DNA from: Flavobacterium gelidilacus DSM 15343
Lineage (GTDB): Bacteria > Bacteroidota > Bacteroidia > Flavobacteriales > Flavobacteriaceae
Direction of reading: 5' to 3'
Assembly (NCBI RefSeq): GCF_000422685.1
Contig: NZ_AUGN01000012.1
Location: forward strand, 1 to 64,000
Length of the DNA stretch: 64,000 bases
The notes beneath the pieces were generated by a model. It was given only the letters and a program-made list of their open reading frames with translations. It was not told the origin of the DNA and made no database searches. The translations under genes were made by a program, and so were the position numbers. This document shows positions 1 through 8,226 of this stretch, piece after piece. Each line of letters begins with the position of its first letter. Positions within the stretch are counted from its first letter, which is position 1.

Positions 1-752
1 CCACTGTCAACTGCAGCCATCGATAATGGATTAAAAGCACCATTTTTCAATGAATACATTTGTCCATTAATCTCTTGGTAAAATTCAACACCTAAAGCCA
101 AAAACAAAGGCTTAGTTGAGTTAGCCGTTACCACATTAGTCTGACTAATCACTGCAGTAGGAGTAGAGTCCCATGGCATGATAGGAGTTTCAGAAGTCGC
201 AACCACAAAAGTTTCAGCTTCAAAATCTACCTCAGCACCTCCAGATATAATCTTAAAGTGAGTAGTTCCACTAGGAGCTGCAATCATGTTCCCTGGAACA
301 AATGATGCAATATCCACTTTAACCTCTCCAGCCGCACGGTCAATACTTGCCACATAAGGAGCAAACAAAGAAGTTCCTAACTTCCCACGAATATTGAATT
401 CAAAACCAAATAACAATTCAGCCTCTCCATCAATAACGTTTCTTAAACCTCTCTCACTCACCAAATCCGCTTGGATTACTTTAACCATTCTTTGAGTAAG
501 TCTACTCACCATTCTACCATCGGCAGAATTTAAAAGTAACGGTCTAAGGGCCGTTCTTAAAAGCTTACCAGCTTTTCCAGCTCTACCAAATTCAGAACCA
601 TTCTCACGAGTTCTCTGAAACGCAGGATCACTTTTGATTCTACTAGCATCAATTCCACCTTTTTCACGAGCCAAGTGCCCATCTTGCGTTTTGTAAAAAG
701 TAATATCTCCGATAGTACCTTTTAATTTAATTATGCCTTTCTGTCTAGCCAT
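1..752 (-). CDS. Conserved 252-aa-family protein of element end (3' end cut by window)
   Basis: The minus-strand frame is open from an ATG at 752-750 to the window edge. It encodes 250 residues starting MARQKGIIKLKGTIGDITFY and lacks only the last few residues, judging by its paralogue at 39580-40338. The two proteins align along their whole length with mostly conservative changes. There is no signal peptide or membrane segment; the N-terminus is basic and the C-terminal half is beta-rich. I recognise this as a recurrent Bacteroidota accessory protein of unknown function, often beside a DUF5675 gene. Function is unknown; a structural or phage-derived role is only a guess. It is divergently transcribed from the 67-aa gene at 1062. 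Confidence 0.8.
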   Translation of the reverse strand, partial: MARQKGIIKLKGTIGDITFYKTQDGHLAREKGGIDASRIKSDPAFQRTRENGSEFGRAGKAGKLLRTALRPLLLNSADGRMVSRLTQRMVKVIQADLVSERGLRNVIDGEAELLFGFEFNIRGKLGTSLFAPYVASIDRAAGEVKVDIASFVPGNMIAAPSGTTHFKIISGGAEVDFEAETFVVATSETPIMPWDSTPTAVISQTNVVTANSTKPLFLALGVEFYQEINGQMYSLKNGAFNPLSMAAVDS

Positions 753-879
753 AACTTCAAATTTTTAATTAATAAATCAGTTAAAATCTCCTTCAATCAC
801 CATCACGTTGCAACTCTTAAAATTGATTTACATGCAAATTTTAGTCAAATTATATTATAACCCATAGTATGACTGTGCC

Positions 880-917
880 ATATGTCACAAATTGACACAT
901 ATGTCATAAATCGACAT
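880..917. promoter_or_regulatory. Tandem 19-bp repeats in divergent intergenic region (candidate operator)
   Basis: Two adjacent 19-bp units start ATATGTCAYAAATYGACA. Each is also an inverted repeat (TGTCA/TGACA or TGTCA/CGACA), and a further half-site AAAAGTCACT follows. They lie in the 309-bp gap between the minus-strand 252-aa gene and the plus-strand 67-aa gene. The equivalent gap in element B has weaker TGTCC motifs near 40473 and 40492. Their position suggests an operator for the divergent pair; no binding protein can be assigned. The rest of the gap 753-1061 shows nothing else I can name. Confidence 0.45.
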
Positions 918-1061
918 AAAAGTCACTCAATATTTTAATTATGTTTAGGTAAATTTCCCTTTCTAAAAAGTGATTATTTTTTGTATTTTAGTAATTCAAA
1001 ATAGTTTTTATAAACAGGGCTTTAAAGTAAGTCAAAGCCAAGTCAAAAGTATAGATAGTGT

Positions 1062-1265
1062 ATGAAAAGTGAAAATAAGAGAGTATGTATTTACCCTAAA
1101 GACATACAACGCATTACAGGTAAAAGTTATCGTCAAAGTATAAGAGTCCTTCAAAAGATTAGAACAGACCTTAATAAGCTTCCAAATGAGGTTGTAAGTA
1201 TTGAAGAGTTCTGTCAGTATACTAGTTTAAAATATGAACAAGTTGAACATTTAATTGTTGGTTAA
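1062..1265 (+). CDS. 67-aa putative DNA-binding protein, element A copy
   Basis: Small basic protein with two predicted helices around IYPKDIQRITGKSYRQS, resembling a helix-turn-helix, and an acidic C-terminal part containing SIEEFCQYT. Its paralogue at 40605-40808 has the same length and the central 16-residue stretch is identical. Both genes follow a similar leader (AAGTAAGTCAA ... TATAGATA just before ATG), and both end about 230 bp before an att core. A small DNA-binding protein fixed beside attR is where a recombination directionality factor (Xis) would be expected; that role is inference. Conservation in two copies supports it being a real gene. Confidence 0.7.
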   Translation: MKSENKRVCIYPKDIQRITGKSYRQSIRVLQKIRTDLNKLPNEVVSIEEFCQYTSLKYEQVEHLIVG

Positions 1266-1418
1266 TTTTTAAAACTTATCTAGTTAGAAAATGAACGTTA
1301 CTTGTCTAATAAATAGATAGCTAGCAAACCAAATTTTAATAATAATAATATAATTTGTAAATCTTTTTTAGTAAATTTGAGGTATCAACACAGTTGTGAA
1401 GAAATGCTGTGATTTGAA

Positions 1419-1437
1419 GGGGTACAATTAGGAGTAC
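1419..1437. repeat. Paired arm-type repeats, right end of element A
   Basis: Two copies of GGRGTAC (1419-1425 GGGGTAC, 1431-1437 GGAGTAC) lie exactly 12 bp apart on the same face. They end 62 bp before the att core. Element B has a pair with the same 12-bp period at the same distance from its right core, but with a different sequence. This fits integrase arm-binding sites. Confidence 0.5.
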
Positions 1438-1498
1438 TTGAAAAAAATAATATATATAATTATTTATATATCAACTACATAGAACTAGGTAATCAATC

Positions 1499-1512
1499 CC
1501 TCTTTCTCCGCG
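1499..1512 (+). other. Attachment-site core, tRNA-Ser 3'-end-like (junction A/B)
   Basis: The sequence CCTCTTTCTCCGCG is identical at 41042-41055. With its left flank (AATCCCTCTTTCTCCGC) it matches the T-arm/acceptor 3' end expected for a bacterial tRNA-Ser. No complete tRNA is present upstream here, so this is a displaced 3' fragment left by integration. The intact tRNA should lie to the left of the leftmost element. An intrinsic terminator follows, as would suit a site that must restore tRNA termination. Confidence 0.75.
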
Positions 1513-1533
1513 AGCTGAAAAGCAAATGGAAAC

Positions 1534-1567
1534 AAAACCCACTAAATTCAACGATTTAGTGGGTTTT
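1534..1567 (+). terminator. Intrinsic terminator just inside left end of element B
   Basis: Arms AAAACCCACTAAAT and ATTTAGTGGGTTTT form a perfect stem around a 6-nt loop, followed by T residues. It sits about 22 bp after the att core on the strand of the tRNA fragment. It would terminate a tRNA or upstream transcript and insulate the integrase. Element C has a different hairpin in the same place. Confidence 0.85.
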
Positions 1568-1611
1568 TTCTTTTTAGGTTGTATCAAATTATTCATAAAA
1601 TCTCAAAGTTT

Positions 1612-1658
1612 AGGTGTCTTTCGAGGTGTCACTAAAAAATTAAAATTTAAGTGACTCC
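1612..1658. repeat. Arm-type repeats, left end of element B
   Basis: Two direct copies of AGGTGTC start 12 bp apart (1612 and 1624, the second extended to CGAGGTGTCAC). An inverted copy AGTGACTCC lies at 1650-1658. The pair begins about 100 bp after the att core, the same distance as the different repeats of element C. I infer integrase arm-binding sites. Confidence 0.5.
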
Positions 1659-1773
1659 TTTCAACAAAAAGCACCACTACATTAAGATGTTCAACAACAT
1701 ATTCAAAAATTGTACATCTTGTGTGTAGTTATTAAATAGAATAAATTTAGTAATAACTTTAAGGTCACCAATA

Positions 1774-3018
1774 ATGAACACATCTGTATCAATTCTCTTT
1801 TATATAAAGAGAGCAAAAGTCAACACATTAGGAGTTTGTCCAATCTACACCAGAGTTACAATTAATGCTAAACGATTTGAGTTTAGTACTAATAAATACA
1901 TCAATCCTGATAAATGGTCTAATGAAGGTACTAAAGTAAAGGGTTGCAATGAAGATGCTAGGACAATAAATAGTCATCTTGATTATTTAAAAAACCAAGT
2001 TTTAGAAGCTGAAAAAAGACTTTTCAAAAAAGACATTAGTATTTCTTCTGAAAATCTAAAAAATGAATTATTCGGATTATCTGAAAATAAACGCATGCTC
2101 GTTCCTATCTTCCAAGACCACAACAACAAAATAAAAGAATTAGTTGGTAAAGAGTACGCACCAGGAACATTAGAACGTTATACCACTTCATTAAAACATA
2201 CTATAGAATTCATGCAATGGAAATACAATGTTTCCGATATTGATATTACCAAGATTGATCATGCTTTTATTACCGATTATGAATTCTGGTTAAGAAGCGT
2301 TCGCAATTGCGCTAATAACACAGCTGTAAAATACATCAAGAACTTCAATAAAATAATAAAGATTTGTTTGGCCAATAACTGGCTAGATAAAAATCCTTTC
2401 GCAAACTATAAATCGAAAGTTAAAGAAGTGGAACGAGTTTACCTCAACGAAACAGAGATTCAGTCTATAATTGAAAAAGACTTTAAAACTGAAAGACTGT
2501 CTTTAGTTCGAGATATATTCCTTTTTAGCTGCTTTACTGGTTTGGCTTACATAGATGTCAAAAACTTGACAAAGTCGCATATAAGCTTTGGTATAGATGG
2601 CGAGAAATGGATATTTACGCATAGACAGAAAACAGAATCCGCTTCTAAAATTCCAATCCTTCCCGTTACACAAATGATTATTGATAAATATGCAGATAAT
2701 CCACAATGTTTAAATGAAGATAAGCTGCTTCCAATTTTATCCAATCAAAAAATGAACGCTTATTTAAAAGAAATTGCTGGAGTTTGTGAAATTGAAAAAG
2801 AATTAACCTTTCATATTGCACGACATACTTTTGCAACTACCGTAACACTTACTAATGGTGTGCCGATAGAAAGCGTTAGTAAAATGCTTGGTCATAAGAA
2901 TTTAAGAACTACACAACATTATGCAAAAGTGTTAGATAGAAAAGTGAGTGATGATATGAGAATATTAAAAGAAAAATATAACTCAGTCAATGCAATCAAA
3001 AAGCAAATAACTAATTGA
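1774..3018 (+). CDS. int: Tyrosine recombinase (integrase) of element B
   Basis: This 414-aa integrase catalyses site-specific insertion and excision at the tRNA-Ser-like core. Residues 1-100 form the arm-binding domain, 110-215 the SAM-like core-binding domain, and 225-400 the catalytic domain. Visible catalytic residues are Lys about 286, H347-x-x-R350 in HIARHTFAT, His374 in LGHKN and nucleophile Tyr383. The usual first Arg is replaced in TGLAYID, as in many Bacteroidota integrases such as IntDOT. It points away from the left att. From residue 108 on it is about nine-tenths identical to the element C integrase, but its arm-binding domain is strongly diverged. Confidence 0.95.
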   Translation: MNTSVSILFYIKRAKVNTLGVCPIYTRVTINAKRFEFSTNKYINPDKWSNEGTKVKGCNEDARTINSHLDYLKNQVLEAEKRLFKKDISISSENLKNELFGLSENKRMLVPIFQDHNNKIKELVGKEYAPGTLERYTTSLKHTIEFMQWKYNVSDIDITKIDHAFITDYEFWLRSVRNCANNTAVKYIKNFNKIIKICLANNWLDKNPFANYKSKVKEVERVYLNETEIQSIIEKDFKTERLSLVRDIFLFSCFTGLAYIDVKNLTKSHISFGIDGEKWIFTHRQKTESASKIPILPVTQMIIDKYADNPQCLNEDKLLPILSNQKMNAYLKEIAGVCEIEKELTFHIARHTFATTVTLTNGVPIESVSKMLGHKNLRTTQHYAKVLDRKVSDDMRILKEKYNSVNAIKKQITN

Positions 3019-3056
3019 TTTTAACATTTTTTTTATAGTTATTAATTTGTTTTGAT

Positions 3057-3064
3057 TAACTTTG
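3057..3064 (+). promoter_or_regulatory. Candidate -7 box upstream of the metal cluster
   Basis: TAACTTTG fits the Bacteroidota -7 consensus TAnnTTTG and lies 20 bp before the ATG of the first metal-cluster gene. No clear -33 TTTG lies at the normal spacing, so the call rests on the -7 box alone. Confidence 0.4.
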
Positions 3065-3083
3065 ATATGTTTTATAACATTCA

Positions 3084-3440
3084 ATGAAAAAATCATACTT
3101 CATATTTTTAGTACTTTTCGGAATATTTCTTATTCCGAATAATGCTATTGCATGTGGAAATGGTAATGATTCATGCGAAAAAGAAATAACTACTACTAAG
3201 ACACATGAAAGAAGTTGCTGTGAAAATGATTCTGATGAAAAAGGATGTGAAGGAAGTTGTGGTCATTCTAAATGTGGTTGTGCTTCAACTTTTACAACTA
3301 GTTCTACTTCAATCTTCAATCAATTAAAATTTAATACTATTTTTAACTTTTCAACTATAACAAAAGTTAACTTTCATTATACCATACCTTCGCTTTCAGA
3401 GGGTTATTCTTCAATATGGCTTATTCCTAAAATAAGCTAA
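3084..3440 (+). CDS. Small secreted Cys-rich protein
   Basis: 118 aa. An N-terminal signal peptide (about residues 1-23, ending IACG) is followed by a Cys/His-rich segment with CC, CEGSC and CGC clusters between residues 24 and 68, then a hydrophobic-polar tail without a further membrane span. The cluster suggests binding of a soft metal in the periplasm or cell surface. It is the first gene of the copper cluster. I do not recognise a named family. Confidence 0.6.
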   Translation: MKKSYFIFLVLFGIFLIPNNAIACGNGNDSCEKEITTTKTHERSCCENDSDEKGCEGSCGHSKCGCASTFTTSSTSIFNQLKFNTIFNFSTITKVNFHYTIPSLSEGYSSIWLIPKIS

Positions 3441-3624
3441 AATTACTATTTGACAGCCATACTTATGTCAATTTTATAGCGATTGCTATATATTTAAAAG
3501 CAGCTTAAAATATAACTTCCATGCATTTTACATGTTTGTCTTATTTTTCCAGCAATCAATTATTCAAAACTTATTTAAAAAACAAATTCAAAAAAAGATT
3601 TTTTTGAATACAAAATCATATAAA

Positions 3625-4269
3625 ATGAAAAAATCATTATTAAAAGTAATGTTAGCAATTGTTGTATTGTTATCAACGACAATGAATGCACAAATAAAAA
3701 ACACCAAAACAGAAGAAGTAAAAATTTCTGGAAACTGTGGTATGTGTAAAAAAACTATTGAAAAAGCAGGTAATATTAAAGATATCGCTTCAGTAGATTG
3801 GAATAAAGAAACTAAAATAGCAACATTAATTTATGATGCAAAAAAAACAAATCAAGAAGAAATTTTGAAGCGTATTGCTTCTGCTGGCTATGATAGTGAA
3901 AAAATTTCAGCACCTGACGCTATTTATAATAATTTACCTGGATGTTGCCAATATGATAGAACTGCAAAAGAAAATAGTAAAGATTCTAAAACTGTAGCTA
4001 CCATAGAAAAAGTTGAAACTGTGAAAATTTCAGGAAACTGTGGAATGTGTAAAAAGACTATTGAAAAAGCAGGAACTATTGAAGGGATTTCAAAAGTAGA
4101 ATGGAATAAAGAAACTAAAATCGCAACTTTAACCTATGATGATACTAAAACTAATAAGGATGAAATACTTAAACGTATAGCTAAAGCTGGATATGACTCA
4201 GAACTTTTTAAAGCAAAAGACAAAGATTATGACAACCTTCCGGGATGTTGTCAATATGATAGAGAATAA
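3625..4269 (+). CDS. Periplasmic protein with two tandem HMA-like domains
   Basis: 214 aa from the ATG at 3625; the upstream ATG at 3532 would add an implausible 31-residue stretch before a normal signal peptide (MKKSLLKVMLAIVVLLSTT). Two copies of an HMA-like fold follow, each with GNCGMCKKTIEKAG (the CxxC metal site), a KETKIATL strand, GYDSE and a C-terminal LPGCCQYDR motif. The copies are near-identical over about 80 residues, an internal duplication. It likely binds Cu(I)/Ag(I) in the periplasm and passes it to the efflux complex encoded next. The CCQYD tail is an additional potential thiol ligand pair. Confidence 0.8.
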   Translation: MKKSLLKVMLAIVVLLSTTMNAQIKNTKTEEVKISGNCGMCKKTIEKAGNIKDIASVDWNKETKIATLIYDAKKTNQEEILKRIASAGYDSEKISAPDAIYNNLPGCCQYDRTAKENSKDSKTVATIEKVETVKISGNCGMCKKTIEKAGTIEGISKVEWNKETKIATLTYDDTKTNKDEILKRIAKAGYDSELFKAKDKDYDNLPGCCQYDRE

Positions 4270-4401
4270 TTGTGCTTTAATAATTAATAACTAACCTATT
4301 CTTCCATTGTGCAACTACTTTGGAAGAATATTTAGAAAGTGTTGACTAAAAATAAATTAGTAAGCTATTAACTTTTTCATTGGTTAAAATGACATATTCA
4401 A

Positions 4402-7400
4402 ATGTTAAATAAAATAATAAAATATTTTCTAGAAAATAAATTAGTAGCTGTACTTATACTAACAGTTATAATTGTTTGGGGTATTGCTACAGCACCTTTT
4501 AATTGGAATGTACCCTTTGTTCCATCGGATTCTGTTGCGGTTGATGCTATTCCTGATATTGGTGAAAACCAACAAATTGTTTTTACTCAATGGCAAGGCA
4601 GATCTCCTCAAGATATTGAAGACCAAATATCTTATCCATTAACCACTTATTTATTAGGAATTCCTGGTGTAAAATCGATTAGAAGTAATTCCATTTTTGG
4701 TTTTTCAAGTATCTATATCATTTTCGATGATGATATTGAATTTTACTGGTCTAGATCCAGAATACTTGAAAAGTTAAACTCATTACCCAACAGTTTATTA
4801 CCTGAAAATGTAAAACCATCACTAGGTCCAGATGCAACAGCACTAGGACAAGTATACTGGTACACGGTCGAAGGAAGAGATAAAGAGGGTAACCCAACGG
4901 GTGGATGGGATTTACAAGAAATTAGAACGGCACAAGATTTCTATATAAAGTACGGACTAAATGCTGTAAAAGGAGTTTCTGAAGTTGCATCAATTGGAGG
5001 TTTCGTTAAAGAATACCAAGTTGATGTTAATCCAGATGCGTTAAAGGCATATAATATAAGTTTGATGCAGGTAATGACAGCTGTACAAAAATCAAACAAA
5101 GATGTTGGTGCAAAAACAATAGAAATAAACCAAGCCGAATATTTAGTTAGAGGTTTAGGTTATGTAAAAAAAGTAGAAGACATTGAGCTAGCAGTTGTTG
5201 CTGTTAAAGATAATGTGCCTATTCGTATTAAAGATATTGGTGTAGTTGCATTAGGGCCAGAAACAAGAAGAGGAATCTTAGATAAAGGTGGTGCTGAAGC
5301 CGTAGGAGGTGTTGTAATTGCTCGTTATGGTTCTAACCCATTAGAAGTAATTAATGGAGTTAAAACAAAAATTAACGAAATCGCTTCAGGATTACCTAAA
5401 AAAACTTTAGCCAATGGTGTAGAAAGTCAATTAACGATTATTCCTTTTTATGACCGTACAGAATTAATTCAAGAAACGATAGGAACATTAGAAACAGCTC
5501 TTTCTCATGAAGTTTTAATTAGTATAATTGTTGTTTTGCTTTTGGTTTTTAATTTAAGAGCCTCTTTAATTATTTCAAGTTTGTTACCTGTTGGTGTACT
5601 ATTAACTTTTATAGTAATGCGATATGCTGGTGTAGATGCCAATGTAGTAGCTTTATCCGGAATTGCTATTGCAATTGGAGTCATGGTGGATGTTGGAATT
5701 ATTTTTGTCGAAAACATAATTCGGCACCTTGAAATGCCAGAGAATCATGGAGTAAAAGGAGCAAAATTAATGCAAGTAATTTATGAAGCAACTACCGAAG
5801 TTGTTTCAGCAATTTCAACAGCTTTAGCCACAACAGTAGTGAGTTTTATCCCAGTTTTTGCAATGGAATCTGCCGAAGGTAAGTTATTTAGACCTTTAGC
5901 TTTTACCAAAACTTTTGCATTGTTAGGTGCTTTTGTATTAGGATTAGTCATACTACCTTCTTTAGCTAATTATATTTTTGGAATTGATTTTGATAAAAAA
6001 AGAGTAAAACGTTTTTGGGGATATGTGTTTATTTCTGGAGGAATTCTATTAAGTATTTATTTCAAAATTTGGCTTCCTTTAGCTTTAACTTTAATGGGCT
6101 TTTATGATATTTTCAATCATAAAATTCCTCAAAAATTTCAACCCTATACAAAACATTTTAATTTAGTAATAGTTTTATTTATAGTCTCTTTTTTCCTTAC
6201 GGAAGAATGGATGCCATTAGGTCCACAAATAAGTGTAATTGGTAATTATTTATTCGTTATTGCTCTTTTAGGGATAATATTGTCAGCCCTTTTAACGATT
6301 GTCAATTCTTATGAAAGAGTACTTCGATGGTGTTTAGAAAACAAAGGGAAGTTCATGTTGCTGCCTCTGGTTACTTTGCTTTTCGGACTTTTAGTATGGA
6401 TTGGTTTTGATAGTACTTTTGGTGTGGTAGCAAAAGGTTTTGACAAATTAGGTTGGAATATTCGAAATTCGAAAGTTTGGTCTGTTCCATCACACATTTT
6501 CCCAGGAATAGGTTCTGAATTTATGCCAACACTTAATGAAGGAAGTTATTTATTAATGCCAACCTCAATGCCACATGCTGGTGTAGAACAAAATAGAAAA
6601 GTGGTTGGGCAGCTCGATATGATTCTAAATCATATTCCCGAAGTAGATATGGCTGTTGGAAAATTAGGTCGTGTAGAAAGTGCCTTAGATCCTGCTCCAA
6701 TTTCTATGTATGAGAATATCATCAATTACAAACCAGAATTTATTTTGGATACCAAAGGACATAGAATGCGTTTTAAAACAGATGATGATAATCGTTTTAT
6801 TACCAAATCTGGGGATAGTCTAACACATGACCAAGCTCTAAAACAAGCTATTTCAATTAAGAATTTAATTCCAGATGAAGAGGGTACTTTCTATAGAAAT
6901 TGGCGCGATATTATTAAATCACCTGATGATATTTGGAATGAAATTGTAAATGCTTCAAAAATACCAGGTGTTACATCAGCTCCAAAACTGCAACCTATTG
7001 AAACGCGTTTAGTAATGCTTCAAACAGGTATGAGAGCTCCTATGGGTATAAAAGTTTTTGGTCCAGATTTAAAAACAATTGAAGAGTTTGGATTAAAACT
7101 TGAATCAATACTTAAAGAAGTTCCTTCTGTAAAAAAAGAAGCTGTTTTTGCGGACAGAATCGTTGGGAAACCATATTTACATCTAAACATTGACCGTGAA
7201 AAAATTGCACGTTTTGGCTTAAATGTGGAAGATATTCAACAAACAATAGAAACAGCTATTGGAGGTATGAAAATAGCATCAACCGTTGAAGGCAGAGAAC
7301 GTTATCCAATAAGAGTTCGTTATCCAAGGGAATTAAGAGATAGTCCAGAAGCATTAGGTAAAATTTTAGTAGCAACCCCTACTGGAGCACAAATTCCATT

Positions 7401-8226
7401 AGGACAATTAGTCCAATTTGAATACAAAAAAGGACCACAAGCCATTAAAAGTGAAGATACTTTTTTAGTGGGTTTCGTTTTATTTGATAAAAATGATACT
7501 TATGCAGAAGTTGATGTAGTGAATGATGCACAAAAAGCTATTCAATCTAAAATTGATTCGGGCGAATTAAAAGTTCCACAAGGTATTAATTATAAATTTT
7601 CAGGAAGTTACGAAAACCAAATTCGAGCAATGAAAAGACTTTCCATTGTAATTCCTATTTGTTTAGTGGTTATCTTCTTATTACTATACTTCCAGTTCAA
7701 AACCATTATTGCATCTTCTATCCATTTCTCTGGTGTATTTGTCGCGTTTGCAGGTGGTTTTATAATGCTTTGGTTATACGGTCAAGATTGGTTTATGAAT
7801 TTTGCAATTGCAGATGTAAACATGCGTGATTTATTCCAAATACACACAATCAATTTAAGTGTAGCAGTTTGGGTAGGTTTTATTGCTTTATTTGGAATTG
7901 CAACAGATGATGGTGTAATTATGGGAACTTACATACATCAAGTCTTTGAAGAAAAAAATCCACAAACTGTTACTGATGTGAGAGAAGCTGTAGTTGAAGC
8001 TGGTAAAAAAAGAGTAAGACCTGCAATGATGACTGCCGCTGTTGCAATTATTGCTTTACTTCCTGTATTAACCTCAACGGGTAAAGGTTCTGATATTATG
8101 ATACCAATGGCAATACCAACATTCGGTGGAATGTCAATACAAATCATGACCATGTTTGTTGTACCAGTATTACAAGCATATTGGAGAGAAACGGTAATAA
8201 AAAATAAAGAAAAAAGAAATGCGTAA
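4402..8226 (+). CDS. cusA: HME-RND heavy-metal efflux pump (CusA/CzcA type)
   Basis: 1274-aa inner-membrane proton-driven pump that extrudes monovalent copper/silver (or other metals) through a tripartite complex. It has an N-terminal membrane segment (LVAVLILTVIIVWGIA), a periplasmic porter region, a second membrane block containing GIAIAIGVMVDVGIIFVEN with the proton-relay Asp, a second porter region, and a C-terminal membrane block with FGIATDDGVIMGTY. It is longer than E. coli CusA because of extra hydrophobic segments about residues 535-640, as is common in Bacteroidota homologues. The gene overlaps the TolC gene by 8 bp. The Met-rich and HMA neighbours favour copper/silver over cobalt/zinc/cadmium. 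Confidence 0.93.
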   Translation: MLNKIIKYFLENKLVAVLILTVIIVWGIATAPFNWNVPFVPSDSVAVDAIPDIGENQQIVFTQWQGRSPQDIEDQISYPLTTYLLGIPGVKSIRSNSIFGFSSIYIIFDDDIEFYWSRSRILEKLNSLPNSLLPENVKPSLGPDATALGQVYWYTVEGRDKEGNPTGGWDLQEIRTAQDFYIKYGLNAVKGVSEVASIGGFVKEYQVDVNPDALKAYNISLMQVMTAVQKSNKDVGAKTIEINQAEYLVRGLGYVKKVEDIELAVVAVKDNVPIRIKDIGVVALGPETRRGILDKGGAEAVGGVVIARYGSNPLEVINGVKTKINEIASGLPKKTLANGVESQLTIIPFYDRTELIQETIGTLETALSHEVLISIIVVLLLVFNLRASLIISSLLPVGVLLTFIVMRYAGVDANVVALSGIAIAIGVMVDVGIIFVENIIRHLEMPENHGVKGAKLMQVIYEATTEVVSAISTALATTVVSFIPVFAMESAEGKLFRPLAFTKTFALLGAFVLGLVILPSLANYIFGIDFDKKRVKRFWGYVFISGGILLSIYFKIWLPLALTLMGFYDIFNHKIPQKFQPYTKHFNLVIVLFIVSFFLTEEWMPLGPQISVIGNYLFVIALLGIILSALLTIVNSYERVLRWCLENKGKFMLLPLVTLLFGLLVWIGFDSTFGVVAKGFDKLGWNIRNSKVWSVPSHIFPGIGSEFMPTLNEGSYLLMPTSMPHAGVEQNRKVVGQLDMILNHIPEVDMAVGKLGRVESALDPAPISMYENIINYKPEFILDTKGHRMRFKTDDDNRFITKSGDSLTHDQALKQAISIKNLIPDEEGTFYRNWRDIIKSPDDIWNEIVNASKIPGVTSAPKLQPIETRLVMLQTGMRAPMGIKVFGPDLKTIEEFGLKLESILKEVPSVKKEAVFADRIVGKPYLHLNIDREKIARFGLNVEDIQQTIETAIGGMKIASTVEGRERYPIRVRYPRELRDSPEALGKILVATPTGAQIPLGQLVQFEYKKGPQAIKSEDTFLVGFVLFDKNDTYAEVDVVNDAQKAIQSKIDSGELKVPQGINYKFSGSYENQIRAMKRLSIVIPICLVVIFLLLYFQFKTIIASSIHFSGVFVAFAGGFIMLWLYGQDWFMNFAIADVNMRDLFQIHTINLSVAVWVGFIALFGIATDDGVIMGTYIHQVFEEKNPQTVTDVREAVVEAGKKRVRPAMMTAAVAIIALLPVLTSTGKGSDIMIPMAIPTFGGMSIQIMTMFVVPVLQAYWRETVIKNKEKRNA

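Larger units (their letters stand above)
1..1512. mobile_element. Right end of integrative element A (partial)
   Basis: This is the right-hand end of an element whose body lies left of the window. It carries the same end module as element B at 39580-41055: a minus-strand 252-aa-family gene, a divergent plus-strand 67-aa gene, a pair of 12-bp-spaced repeats 62-80 bp before the att core, and the core itself. The order and distances match the right end of element B, so I infer a third element copy and not chromosome flank. The boundary is placed at the att core; the exact crossover base cannot be seen. Confidence 0.75.

Noticed and set aside
1380..1515. Possible complete tRNA-Ser ending at the first att core
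   Set aside because: No acceptor 5' strand, D-arm or anticodon arm can be found upstream; only the 3' fragment is present.
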